Source: Nostoc sp. TCL240-02 (lineage in GTDB: Bacteria; Cyanobacteriota; Cyanobacteriia; Cyanobacteriales; Nostocaceae). From it: a stretch of DNA of 64,000 nt. The notes under the pieces are model-generated. The model was given only the letters and a program-made list of their open reading frames with translations, made no database searches and was not told where the DNA came from. The stretch covers positions 6,009,001 to 6,073,000 of the forward strand of contig NZ_CP040094.1 in NCBI RefSeq assembly GCF_013343235.1. Reading direction: 5' to 3'. Shown piece after piece: positions 10,685 through 18,462 of this stretch (within the stretch, counting starts at the first letter, position 1; the number at the start of each line of letters is the position of its first letter). The position numbers were made by a program, and so were the translations under genes.

Positions 10685-10869
10685 TCTGATCGCTCACTCT
10701 TCTACAACAGGCGATAGCCTCGTTTTTGAGGTTTTCTGTAAGGCGATCGCACCCACCCTTCTACAACAAGCGATCGCTTAATTTTTGAGGTTTTCTGCAA
10801 GGCGATCGCACATTCTTCCACAACAAGCGATCGCATTATTTTTGAGGTTTTCTGCAAGGCGATCGCTCT
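10685..10869. repeat. Three tandem copies of a 57-59 base repeat with HIP1 sites
   Basis: The motif GAGGTTTTCTGYAA occurs at 10728-10741, 10787-10800 and 10844-10857, each followed by GGCGATCGC and then a CTTCYACAACARGCGAT block. Period is 59 then 57 bases. Further single copies of the core motif lie at 12072-12085 and 13577-13590, so this is a local dispersed family. Bases 10505-10684 hold nothing I can name. Confidence 0.8.
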
Positions 10870-10897
10870 TTTAAGCATACAAGCGTACAATCAAAAC

Positions 10898-11116
10898 ATG
10901 ACTGTTCAAAAAACAGATATGCTAAAAACGCTTTGGGCTACTGTTCGGGAAGGAAAAATCGAATTGCTGAAGTCAGAGGAATTACCGGAAGGGACAAGAG
11001 TGCTAGTGACGCTGCTTCCTGATGATGAAACGGAATTTTGGCTTCAAAGCAGTCAAACATCACTCTCATCAGTTTGGGATAACGCTGAGGATGATGTTTA
11101 TGCCGAACTACTCTAA
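10898..11116 (+). CDS. Antitoxin of a MazF/PemK-type pair
   Basis: A 72-residue acidic protein typical of cyanobacterial antitoxins that precede MazF-like toxins: an N-terminal LWATVREGKIELLKSEELPEG beta segment (AbrB-like or DUF2281-like), a VLVTLLPDDE strand and a C-terminal acidic tail SSVWDNAEDDVYAELL that would wrap the toxin. It overlaps the toxin gene by 17 bases, so translation is probably coupled. The promoter must lie within or after the tandem repeat block just upstream, and by family behaviour the pair should be autoregulated. Confidence 0.8.
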   Translation: MTVQKTDMLKTLWATVREGKIELLKSEELPEGTRVLVTLLPDDETEFWLQSSQTSLSSVWDNAEDDVYAELL

Positions 11117-11390
11117 AAATGACATCATTTTGGTTAAGTATCCCTTTTCAGATTTGTCCAGTTCAAAAATTAGACCTGCTGTTGTTGTAAGTGCGCCACA
11201 CGTTTCTCAAGACATTTTAATCACGCCCTTGACGAGCAAAACTGGAGCATTGCTAGAAGGTGAGTTTGTCTTGTCTGAATGGGCAGCCGCAGGGCTAAAC
11301 GTGTCTACAGCAGTCAAGAGAGGTTTATATACAGTGCATAAAAACTTAATTGTCAAAATGATTGGCAAGTTAGCTGATGCTGATGCTTAA
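11100..11390 (+). CDS. MazF/PemK-family toxin, C-terminus cut by a premature TAA
   Basis: MazF-type toxins are sequence-specific endoribonucleases. The frame begins MPNYSKNDIILVKYPFSD, then IRPAVVVSAP and DILITPLTSK, all normal for the family, and gives 96 residues. The stop TAA at 11388-11390 follows KLADADA, and the same frame goes on with LLEQSLRYWLGL and a TGA at 11427-11429. That tail is what I recall as the normal end of this family (usually ADAQ followed by LEQSLR), so a CAA to TAA change is the likely history. The loss removes about 13 residues of the last helix, and the toxin may be weakened or dead. The start at 11100 inside the antitoxin gene replaces a longer frame that begins at 11022. 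Confidence 0.75.
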   Translation: MPNYSKNDIILVKYPFSDLSSSKIRPAVVVSAPHVSQDILITPLTSKTGALLEGEFVLSEWAAAGLNVSTAVKRGLYTVHKNLIVKMIGKLADADA

Positions 11391-11495
11391 CTTTTAGAGC
11401 AATCTTTGCGGTATTGGTTAGGGTTGTGAATGGACAAAATCTTGTCCGCTATATTTAAGGTATACCAGTTGCTTCCTCACTCCAAGTTAATCAGT

Positions 11496-11720
11496 ATGGA
11501 TATCACAGCTACTTTGAACGAAATCGCAACTTTCAGTGTTGAAGATAGAATCCGTATTGTACAGGCAATTTGGGATAGCATCGCAGCAGAGCAAGTTTAC
11601 CCTGATTTAACCGATGCACAAAAGCAAGAGCTTGATCGTCGAACTGCTGACTATGATTCAAATCCAGATAATGTGCTGACTTGGGAGGAAATCAAAGCAT
11701 CAATTAAGGGGCAGCAATGA
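11496..11720 (+). CDS. Addiction-module antitoxin of a ParE-type pair
   Basis: A 74-residue protein with MDITATLNEIATFSVEDRIR at the start and a conserved LTDAQKQELDRRTADYDSNP centre, matching the addiction-module component family (TIGR02574-like) found before ParE/RelE toxins. The C-terminal LTWEEIKASIKGQQ helix would contact the toxin. ATG 11496 is preferred to an upstream in-frame ATG at 11430 because the family begins here. Its stop overlaps the toxin start (ATGA at 11717-11720), a translational coupling signal. Confidence 0.85.
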   Translation: MDITATLNEIATFSVEDRIRIVQAIWDSIAAEQVYPDLTDAQKQELDRRTADYDSNPDNVLTWEEIKASIKGQQ

Positions 11721-12013
11721 ATTATGTCCTGGTGTTTCGCCCAGAGGTTCGAGAAGAACTCAATGATGCACACAGTTGGTACGAGAGTCAGAAACCCGGT
11801 CTGGGTGACGAGTTTTTAGACTGTGTAGACGAAATGGTGAATCGAATTTCTCAGATGCCAGAATCCTATGTAATTGTCTACGGTGATATTCGACGAGCAG
11901 TAGTGCGACGATTTCCCTATGCTGTGTACTATCGGATTGTGTCGAGTCGAGTAATAGTGACGGCAATTTTTCATGGTCGCAGAGATCCAAAATCGTGGCA
12001 GACGCGAACCTAA
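11717..12013 (+). CDS. ParE/RelE-superfamily toxin
   Basis: The 98-residue product has the ParE-like order: FRPEVREELNDAHSWYESQ (first two helices), then GDEFLDCVDEMVNRISQMPE, and a C-terminal sheet RRAVVRRFPYAVYYRIVSSR followed by IVTAIFHGRRDPKSW. ParE members poison gyrase and RelE members cleave mRNA on the ribosome; the sequence alone does not tell which applies here. It is complete and overlaps the antitoxin stop by four bases. A copy of the local HIP1-containing repeat follows it at about 12020-12125. Confidence 0.88.
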   Translation: MNYVLVFRPEVREELNDAHSWYESQKPGLGDEFLDCVDEMVNRISQMPESYVIVYGDIRRAVVRRFPYAVYYRIVSSRVIVTAIFHGRRDPKSWQTRT

Positions 12014-12019
12014 TACTAT

Positions 12020-12125
12020 AATTACGGGCGATCTTTAGCGACAAGCTGCTATGCGTATACGCTTTGTTTCTGAGGTTTTCTGCAAGGCGATCGCTTAAAA
12101 TGCCATCATAGAAACAGCGATCGCT
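12020..12125. repeat. Single copy of local repeat with GAGGTTTTCTGCAAGGCGAT
   Basis: Bases 12028-12064 resemble the GCGATGTCTAACGACAAGCC block found at 13533 and 13625, in a diverged form. They are followed by GAGGTTTTCTGCAA (12072-12085) and two GCGATCGC octamers. This is the same family as the tandem block at 10685-10869. Confidence 0.65.
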
Positions 12126-12139
12126 TCTATATTTTCAAC

Positions 12140-12158
12140 GATATCATAATATGATATC
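12140..12158. promoter_or_regulatory. Palindromic operator candidate upstream of hicAB
   Basis: GATATCATA (12140-12148), one central A, and TATGATATC (12150-12158) form a perfect 19-base dyad 58 bases before hicA. Placement and symmetry fit an operator bound by the HicB antitoxin for autoregulation. The AT-rich sequence around it could hold the promoter. Inference from position only. Confidence 0.5.
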
Positions 12159-12216
12159 ATTGAATCTGTGGCTATATTCAACTTAACTGTAAGATTGTTG
12201 TAATTGTATTGATTAA

Positions 12217-12477
12217 ATGGATCTCAATAACAAACAACGTCAGATTTTAGAGTTGATTTTTACAAATCCTGTACCATCTAATATTCTTTGGAAAGATATT
12301 GAAAGTTTATTTATAGCTCTTGGTGCTGATATTACTCAAGGTAGAGGTTCGCGGGTTCGTGTGAAATTAAATGATGTGAAAGCTGTTTTTCACGAACCGC
12401 ATCCTCAAAATGAGACAGATAAAGGAGCAGTCAAATCTGTTAGAGAATTTTTAATTAAGGCAGGAATTGAAATATGA
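12217..12477 (+). CDS. hicA: HicA-type mRNA interferase toxin
   Basis: HicA toxins cleave RNA through a conserved His in a dsRBD-like fold. The 86-residue product has the family pattern: ILELIFTNPVPSNILWKDIE, LGADITQGRGSRVRVKLN and VKAVFHEPHPQNETDKGAVK with the expected HEPHP segment, ending VREFLIKAGI. The toxin gene comes first, the usual hicAB order, and its stop overlaps the hicB start by four bases. A 19-base palindrome upstream is a likely operator. Confidence 0.88.
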   Translation: MDLNNKQRQILELIFTNPVPSNILWKDIESLFIALGADITQGRGSRVRVKLNDVKAVFHEPHPQNETDKGAVKSVREFLIKAGIEI

Positions 12478-12812
12478 TCACTTATAAGGGATACACAGCT
12501 AGTATAGAAGTAGATGTAGAAGCGGGAATACTTTTTGGCCAAGTTCTAGATATTAATGACGTAATTACCTTTAAGGCAAAAACTGTAGAGGAAGCGCGTC
12601 AAGAATTTCAAATTTCTGTTGATGATTATCTTGCTTTCTGTGAAGAACTAGGAGAGGAGCCTGATAAACCATTCTCTGGTAAACTTCCATTCCGCACAAC
12701 TCCAGAACACCACCGCAAAATATTTATTGCTGCTAAAAAGGCTGGCAAAAGCATAAATGCTTGGATGGATGAAATCTTAACTGGTGCTGCGGATAAAGTA
12801 ATCAATACTTAA
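12474..12812 (+). CDS. hicB: HicB-type antitoxin
   Basis: A 112-residue partner of HicA. The N-terminal partial RNase H-like fold is recognisable (YKGYTASIEVDVEAGILFGQ, DVITFKAKTVEEA, FQISVDDYLAFCEELGEEPD). The C-terminal part, SGKLPFRTTPEHHRKIFIAA followed by KAGKSINAWMDEIL, looks like a ribbon-helix-helix DNA-binding segment, so autoregulation at the upstream palindrome is plausible. ATGA overlap with hicA. Confidence 0.88.
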   Translation: MITYKGYTASIEVDVEAGILFGQVLDINDVITFKAKTVEEARQEFQISVDDYLAFCEELGEEPDKPFSGKLPFRTTPEHHRKIFIAAKKAGKSINAWMDEILTGAADKVINT

Positions 12813-12895
12813 AGTCAATCATTCTAAATATGTTTTTCGCTAAAGTGCATTCGCCTCTGGTATTTTCATGGGAATATTCAAGTTTAAATTTTTCT

Positions 12896-13471
12896 ATGGA
12901 TGCGTTAACTATCAACTTTGCCCCTGTTATTCAAATAACAGATGAGCAATTCTTCCAGTTATGTCAGATAAATGAATTAATCAGATTTTAGCATAATGCT
13001 GATGGCACATTGCTACTAATGCCTTTAGTCGGAGGCTTAACCAGCAACCGCAATGCTAACTTAATTGCTCAACTTGGAGTGTGGAATCGTGATGAGTCAA
13101 TAGGTATAGCTTTTGGTTCTTCGGTTGGGTTTATTTTACCAAATGGGGCAGTTCGTTCGCCTGAGGCATCTTGGGTAAAACATGACAGATGGGATTCTCT
13201 CACACAGGAGCAAAAAGAGGGATTTCCGCCTGTATGTCCTGATTTTGTCGTGGAATTGCATTCTGATACTGATTGTTTAAGAAGGCTACAAAATAAAATA
13301 CAAGAGTACCGAGACAACGGTACTAGATTAGGTTGGTTAATTGATTTAGAAGCTCGGCAAGTAGAAATTTATCGTTTTGGTAGAGATGTTGAAGTGCTGG
13401 AATCTCCTCCTAGTTTATCAGGAGAAGATATACTACCTGGATTTGTGCTTAATTTTGAAGATATCTGGTAA
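12896..13471 (+). pseudogene. Uma2-family endonuclease gene with in-frame TAG
   Basis: Read from ATG 12896, the frame gives MDALTINFAPVIQITDEQFF and QLCQINELIRF, then TAG at 12989-12991, then HNADGTLLLMPLVGGLTSNR and onward to 13471. Both halves are in one frame and match the Uma2 (DUF820) fold: FYQLCQ-like helix, ADGxLxxMPxxGG, APSWV-like EASWV, PDFVVELHSDTD, LGWLIDLEARQVEIYR and LPGFVLNFEDIW. Intact relatives are about 190 residues, as here if the stop is ignored. A single nonsense change is the simplest account. Uma2 genes are common, poorly understood PD-(D/E)XK-like nuclease genes, and another, intact copy lies at 53.7 kb. Confidence 0.75.
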
Positions 13472-13485
13472 ATTGATTAAAACAC

Positions 13486-13670
13486 GAAGTGCGATGTCTA
13501 CGACAGGCTACGCCTACGCAACATACACAACAGGCGATGTCTAACGACAAGCCGCTATGCGTCTACGCTTTATTTTGAGGTTTTCTGCAATAACTATTGC
13601 GATCGCACTCACTCTTCCACAACAGGCGATGTCTAACGACAAGCCACTACGTGTCTAACGGTTCATGTTG
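13486..13670. repeat. Cluster of Nostoc-type dispersed repeats
   Basis: GCGATGTCTACGACAGGCTA (13491) is followed by two copies of ACAACAGGCGATGTCTAACG (starting about 13527 and 13619). GAGGTTTTCTGCAA (13577-13590) and a GCGATCGC octamer with CACTCTTCCACAAC lie between them, so the block joins two repeat types. The remaining 13671-14007 is AT-rich and presumably holds the promoter of the epimerase gene. Confidence 0.7.
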
Positions 13671-14007
13671 GGTTTCATTCTTCAACTAAACCTACGCAGC
13701 TTAAGGTTTTTATCGCTAACTAAACCGTATTGGGTTTTAAGACCATTTCGTGGTTGGAATTTCTACTGCTTTTATTCTCAAGATTAAATTCTGTCAACTA
13801 GTATGTTTACTTAGTCAATTTTGTCATACAATAATCAAACAAATATACTTTAATTAATTAAATTATAAGTATATTTATTTAAGTAATATTTATGTTTAAA
13901 ACAGTACAGTAATTGATTAAAAATCAAGCTTAAGTAATGACGATTATTGATTACAAGTACTAACCTGTGAATATAGAAATTTATGAAAATAGCAAAAAAT
14001 AGCTAAC

Positions 14008-14955
14008 ATGGCTAAAATTATCGTTACTGGAGCAGCAGGCTTTATTGGTTCTCACCTTGTAGACATCTTGCTACAACAAGGAGAAGAAGTAATTGGGATT
14101 GATGAATTTAATGATTATTACGATCCTATGTTAAAGCGTAAGAATGTTGCACACTTACATAGCTCACCTAATTTTACATTAATTGAAGCAGATATTCAGT
14201 TTTTAGATTGGCAGGAACTCTTAAAAGATGTTGATGTCGTTTACCATCAAGCAGCACAAGCAGGTGTCAGAGCAAGCTGGGGTAAGGCTTTTCGAGGTTA
14301 CACAGAACGAAATATTAATGCTACGCAAGTTTTGCTAGAAGCAGCTAAAGATGCAAAACACTTGAAAAGATTGGTGTTTGCTTCTTCATCAAGTGTATAT
14401 GGGGATGCAGAAACTTTACCTACTCACGAAGGAATTTGCCCTGAACCTGTTTCTCCTTATGGTATTACTAAGCTAGCGGCTGAAACTCTGTGCAGCCTTT
14501 ATTACAAAAACTTTGGTGTGCCATCTGTATCATTGCGGTATTTCACAGTCTATGGCCCTAAACAACGCCCAGATATGGCATTTCATAAGTTCTTTAAATC
14601 CATTTTACAAGATGAGGCAATTCCTATTTACGGCGATGGCCAGCAAACGCGGGAGTTTACATTTGTTGGTGATATCGTCGCCGCCAATTTAGCCGCAGCT
14701 TCCGCACCCCAAGCAGTGGGAGAAATTTTTAATATCGGTGGTGGTAGCAGGGTGGTTTTAGCAGAAGTCTTAGATACGATTGAAGAAATCGTTGAGAAAC
14801 CAATCAAAAGAAACCACATAGAAAAAGCGATGGGAGATGCACGCCATACTGCTGCTGATGTATCTAAAGCGCAGAGAATTCTGGGATATCAGCCACAAGT
14901 CACTCTAAGAGAGGGTTTGACGCAAGAATGGCAGTGGATTAAGTCGTTGTATTAA
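14008..14955 (+). CDS. NAD-dependent sugar-nucleotide epimerase/dehydratase
   Basis: An extended short-chain dehydrogenase acting on nucleotide sugars. VTGAAGFIGSH gives the NAD-binding GxxGxxG (Gly8, 11, 14), IDEFNDYYD follows as the ribose-binding strand, ASSSSVYGDA and SPYGITKLAAE give the catalytic Ser and the Tyr151/Lys155 pair, and RYFTVYGPKQRPDMAFHKFF and GDGQQTREFTFVGD are substrate-loop motifs. The profile is closest to UDP-glucuronate 4-epimerase-like enzymes; UDP-glucose 4-epimerase or dTDP-glucose dehydratase activity cannot be excluded. At 315 residues it is complete. It stands alone here, without neighbouring polysaccharide genes. Confidence 0.88.
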   Translation: MAKIIVTGAAGFIGSHLVDILLQQGEEVIGIDEFNDYYDPMLKRKNVAHLHSSPNFTLIEADIQFLDWQELLKDVDVVYHQAAQAGVRASWGKAFRGYTERNINATQVLLEAAKDAKHLKRLVFASSSSVYGDAETLPTHEGICPEPVSPYGITKLAAETLCSLYYKNFGVPSVSLRYFTVYGPKQRPDMAFHKFFKSILQDEAIPIYGDGQQTREFTFVGDIVAANLAAASAPQAVGEIFNIGGGSRVVLAEVLDTIEEIVEKPIKRNHIEKAMGDARHTAADVSKAQRILGYQPQVTLREGLTQEWQWIKSLY

Positions 14956-15042
14956 AGGGTATGGGGCATGGGGCATTGGTTATAGCGGTTCTCGAATGGA
15001 AGCAATACAGTTTGACCTCACTTCCATTCCTCTCTCCTAAAA

Positions 15043-15225
15043 GGCTACGGTGTACACACAAGTATACCCAGAGAGGGTTTCAGATGAAACTCCAGACGCT
15101 CCAGTCCTCTTGGTTGGAAGCGAAGCCTCTCGGAGGGCATTCCCAGGCTCTGCCTGGGAATGAGTAGGAAAGAGTACAGAAAGCTTAAAACCCTTGCAGA
15201 TAGGAATTGTGTGTACACCGTAGCC
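15043..15225. repeat. MITE-like element with 18-base perfect terminal inverted repeats
   Basis: GGCTACGGTGTACACACA (15043-15060) is repeated exactly in reverse complement at 15208-15225. Inside is a strong hairpin, CATTCCCAGGC (15138-15148) with GCCTGGGAATG (15152-15162). A third copy of the 18-mer stands alone at 15384-15401, and related ends occur at 57285-57430. Short open frames over 14961-15342 overlap these repeats on both strands and are considered spurious. Confidence 0.65.
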
Positions 15226-15383
15226 CAATGCATCGGGGGGATTAAGGAGGTTAATTCGACTTGTGACACGGTAGCCTATAAGGGAAGGGGCTGGCGGTTA
15301 GGTCTGTATTGCATAACTGATAACCGCTATATTTTCCTTTAGGACTTACGCACAAAAGATCCCCCCAAAACCCCCTTAAAAAA

Positions 15384-15401
15384 GGCTACGGTGTACACAC
15401 A
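15384..15401 (+). repeat. Solo copy of the GGCTACGGTGTACACACA repeat
   Basis: Exact 18-base match to the left end of the element at 15043-15060, between the epimerase and modA genes. No inverted partner follows before modA. Confidence 0.7.
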
Positions 15402-15478
15402 TCTCTCTACAAAATTTTGATACCGACAAGAGGACTTTTTAAAGAACCTTTTAAGCTCCTTGCTGTCTCCATTCTTCT

Positions 15479-16273
15479 TTAACCCACAAGAAACCCATAT
15501 TTTTTGAGTATTGTTTTGGCTTCACTGCCAGATAAAAATTGGATAAACTCTTTAGCTGCTGGAATATTTTTACTGCTTTTAATTACTGCCATTGGATAGA
15601 CAATCGGTGAGTGAAACTTATCATCAGCAGCAACTACGACTTTTACTTTGTTAGAAATTTTGGCATCAGTAGCATAAACTAAACCCGCTTCAGCGTTACC
15701 ACTTTCTACTGCTGCCAAAACTTGACGCACGTTGTTAGCAAAGACTAATTTGGACTTTACCCGATCATAAAGTTTCAATTTCCTTAAGACTTGCTCCCCA
15801 TATTGACCGGCGGGTACACTTCTGGGTTCACCGATCGCAATTTTTTTAATCTTACTATCTGTTAAATTGTAGAAACTAGTGATGCCAACAACATCCTGAG
15901 CCACAATTAAGACTAGACGGTTATTTGCCAAGTTAGCACGGCTACCTGTTACCAAAAGTCCTTTTTGTTCTAGGGCATCCACTTGCTTTTTGCCAGCAGA
16001 AATAAAGATATCTGCTGGGGCACCTTGCTCTATCTGCTGTTGCAAGGCACCAGAAGCCCCAAAATTATAAGTAATGTTGACATCTGATTTACTTTGTTGG
16101 TACAAAGGCTTAATTTCTTCCAGTGCCTCTTTTAAGCTGGCGGCTGCGGAGACGAGGATAGTGCCGTTTGACTGTGCTATTACCGGAGAAGGATTAACTA
16201 ACGGTAAACCAATTGCCAGGAGCAAACCAGCAACCGCTATACCCAGTAAGCCAAAAATTTGTCTTCTTTTCAT
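15479..16273 (-). CDS. modA: Molybdate ABC transporter, periplasmic binding protein
   Basis: ModA delivers molybdate (or tungstate) to the ModBC permease; molybdenum is needed for nitrogenase and nitrate reductase. The 264-residue product begins with a basic, hydrophobic signal peptide (MKRRQIFGLLGIAVAGLLLA, cleaved near AIAQS) and has ModA motifs: ILVSAAASLKEALEEI, NFGASGALQQQIEQGAPADI with the oxyanion-binding Ser residues, and ESGNAEAGLVYATDA. The ends match the family. modB and modC are not nearby in this window, so the transporter is encoded in pieces or elsewhere; the downstream flank is full of repeats. Confidence 0.95.
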   Translation of the reverse strand: MKRRQIFGLLGIAVAGLLLAIGLPLVNPSPVIAQSNGTILVSAAASLKEALEEIKPLYQQSKSDVNITYNFGASGALQQQIEQGAPADIFISAGKKQVDALEQKGLLVTGSRANLANNRLVLIVAQDVVGITSFYNLTDSKIKKIAIGEPRSVPAGQYGEQVLRKLKLYDRVKSKLVFANNVRQVLAAVESGNAEAGLVYATDAKISNKVKVVVAADDKFHSPIVYPMAVIKSSKNIPAAKEFIQFLSGSEAKTILKKYGFLVG

Positions 16274-16603
16274 AGAAAAGGCGTTTGAGAAATTTCTTCC
16301 ATAAAATTGATGCTAGGTAAAATAATACCAAACATACCAACGTATAACCAACTATATCGGTAATTACTTTTTCCCTAAGCATTCCAGATGAATTAACTCA
16401 TAAGCCAGAATCTGGCGACTCAAACGCATCCGTAATTGCAAAACTGCATTCTGAGAAAGGGCGAATCATACCCCTCTAGGAGGAATTTTATATTTTACAG
16501 TTAAAAACTTCTGAAAGATCGCGGTAAGCTAATTGGAATTATCACTGAATTGTGTCAATAAATTGTCAAATTAACTGCTCAGTTTTCTGGGGTGAAATTT
16601 GCG
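16274..16603. other. Intergenic region between divergent modA and radical SAM genes
   Basis: About 330 bases that must carry both promoters. I see no repeat, RNA gene or convincing regulatory motif. CTAGGAGGAATTTT near 16475 resembles a ribosome binding site but precedes no open frame I can support. Confidence 0.4.
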
Positions 16604-18259
16604 ATGACCGTAAATCTTAAGTCTTTAGAGAATCCAACTTATATAGCGGCCGATTCCAAAACCGCTTCTAACACTAAGAGAACCAGCTACGTTCCCTCGA
16701 ACCATCGACGCATTCTTTGCATCTTTCCTAAGTACAGCCGCTCTTTTGGTACTTTTCATTATGCTTACCCACTTATGGGTAATGTGCGGGCTTTTATGCC
16801 ACCCCAAGGTATTTTAATTGTGGCTGCCTACTTACCTCAAAAATGGGAAGTGCGGTTTATTGATGAGAATGTCAAATCAGCAACCAGGGCTGATTACCAA
16901 TGGGCTGATGTGGTAATTGTGAGTGGAATGCATATCCAAAAACCACAGATTAATCAAATTAATGAACTTGCCCATCGAGCCGGGAAAATCACGGTGGTGG
17001 GTGGCCCTTCGGTATCTGGGTGTCCAGAATATTATCCTGAATTTGACATTTTACATTTGGGTGAGTTGGGAGATGCTAGCGATCGCATGATCGAGTATCT
17101 AGACCAAAATTTGGAACGTCCTCAAAGGCAAATCCGCTTTGAAACGAAGGAACGTTTACCTTTAACAGAGTTTCCAACTCCAGCTTATCATTTGCTGAAT
17201 ATTGATGATTATTTTTTAGCAAATGTGCAGTTTTCTAGTGGTTGTCCTTATCGCTGCGAATTTTGTGATATTCCCGAACTCTATGGGAACAGTCCCCGGA
17301 TGAAAACACCAGAGCAAGTAGTTGCCGAGCTAGATGCAATGCGACAATCTGGCAATTTGGGGGCAGTGTATTTTGTCGATGATAACTTTGTTGGCGATCG
17401 CCGCGCTGCCATGAAGTTACTTCCTCACCTGATTGACTGGCAAAAACGCAATGGCTACCCCATCCAGTTTGCCTGTGAAGCAACTCTCAACTTAGCTCAA
17501 AGTCCAAAACTGCTGGAGATGATGCGCGAAGCCTATTTCTGCACCATCTTTTGCGGTATCGAAACACCCGAACCAGATGCTCTCCATGCTATTTCTAAAG
17601 ATCAAAATCTGAGTATGCCAATCTTAAAAGCAATTCAGGTTTTAAATAGCTATGGTATGGAAGTAGTATCAGGAATTATCATTGGGTTAGATACAGATAC
17701 ACCAGAAACAGCAGACCGAATTATCGAATTTATTCGGGCATCTCAAATTCCCATGTTGACAATTAATCTACTTCATGCTTTGCCTAGAACTCCGTTATGG
17801 CGGAGATTAGAAGTAGAAGGACGACTCATATTTGATGAAAGCCGGGAATCAAATGTTGAGTTTTTGATGCCCTATGAGCAAGTTGTCGAGATGTGGCGGC
17901 GCTGCATCACAACTGCTTATGAGCCAGAATTTTTATATGAGCGGTTTGCTTACAATATGGAACACACCTATCCAAATCGCATCGAAGTACCTAACAGTCC
18001 TGCTCGCGCTTCTGGGGCTAATATTCGCAAAGGTTTAACTTATTTAACTAATATTTTGCTGCGGATAGGCTTATTTAGTAACTATCGTCAGACTTTCTGG
18101 AAAATGGCCAAGCCAGCGCTGAAAGCAGGTGATATGGAAAACTTGATTCACGTCGGACTTGTGGGACATCATTTGATTAAGTTTGCACAAGATTGTTCTA
18201 AAAATGAAGAATCGGCTTCGTTTTATTCGCAAAAAATCCTCACAAAAGTTCGTAGTTAA
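16604..18259 (+). CDS. B12-binding-domain radical SAM enzyme (possible hopanoid C-2 methylase-like)
   Basis: Domain order: cobalamin-binding Rossmann domain (about residues 35-185, RILCIFPKYSRSFGTF to GGPSVSG), radical SAM barrel with the 4Fe-4S motif GCPYRCEFCDIP (Cys214, 218, 221), and a C-terminal helical DUF4070-like region. The N-terminal SFGTFHYAYP, FMPPQGILIVAAYLP and VRFIDEN segments resemble what I recall of HpnP, the enzyme that makes 2-methylhopanoids, known in some Nostoc. The same architecture is shared by other uncharacterised methylases, so the substrate is uncertain. ATG 16604 is chosen; a GTG at 16592 would add four residues. Divergent from modA, with no hopanoid genes next to it. 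Confidence 0.8.
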   Translation: MTVNLKSLENPTYIAADSKTASNTKRTSYVPSNHRRILCIFPKYSRSFGTFHYAYPLMGNVRAFMPPQGILIVAAYLPQKWEVRFIDENVKSATRADYQWADVVIVSGMHIQKPQINQINELAHRAGKITVVGGPSVSGCPEYYPEFDILHLGELGDASDRMIEYLDQNLERPQRQIRFETKERLPLTEFPTPAYHLLNIDDYFLANVQFSSGCPYRCEFCDIPELYGNSPRMKTPEQVVAELDAMRQSGNLGAVYFVDDNFVGDRRAAMKLLPHLIDWQKRNGYPIQFACEATLNLAQSPKLLEMMREAYFCTIFCGIETPEPDALHAISKDQNLSMPILKAIQVLNSYGMEVVSGIIIGLDTDTPETADRIIEFIRASQIPMLTINLLHALPRTPLWRRLEVEGRLIFDESRESNVEFLMPYEQVVEMWRRCITTAYEPEFLYERFAYNMEHTYPNRIEVPNSPARASGANIRKGLTYLTNILLRIGLFSNYRQTFWKMAKPALKAGDMENLIHVGLVGHHLIKFAQDCSKNEESASFYSQKILTKVRS

Positions 18260-18462
18260 ACCAATTCGCAATTACGTTTTGTGACGGGAATTTAGACCCC
18301 TGAGCTAGATTAATAACGCTAAAAGTTTTTTAACGATGAATTTTCGTAATTCATAATATCCCCTCGTTCCCGTGTTTCACATGGAAACGAGGAATCTCCA
18401 ATAAATTACGAATTACGTTAGCGTAGCGGGGCGTAGCGGGGCGTAGCCCATTATGAATTATT

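Noticed and set aside
10685..10869. Tandem repeat block as a possible CRISPR array
   Set aside because: The repeats are contiguous, with no unique spacers of constant size, and the units carry HIP1 sites. No cas genes are nearby.
10702..10890. Minus-strand frame of 62 residues
   Set aside because: It is a translation of the tandem repeats (repeated AIALQKTSKI).
13010..13471. Separate short gene starting at ATG 13010
   Set aside because: The frame continues upstream across one TAG to a Uma2-like N-terminus, so it is better seen as the 3' part of a broken gene.
14961..15342. Several small frames on both strands after the epimerase gene
   Set aside because: All are translations of the inverted-repeat element and flanking repeats.
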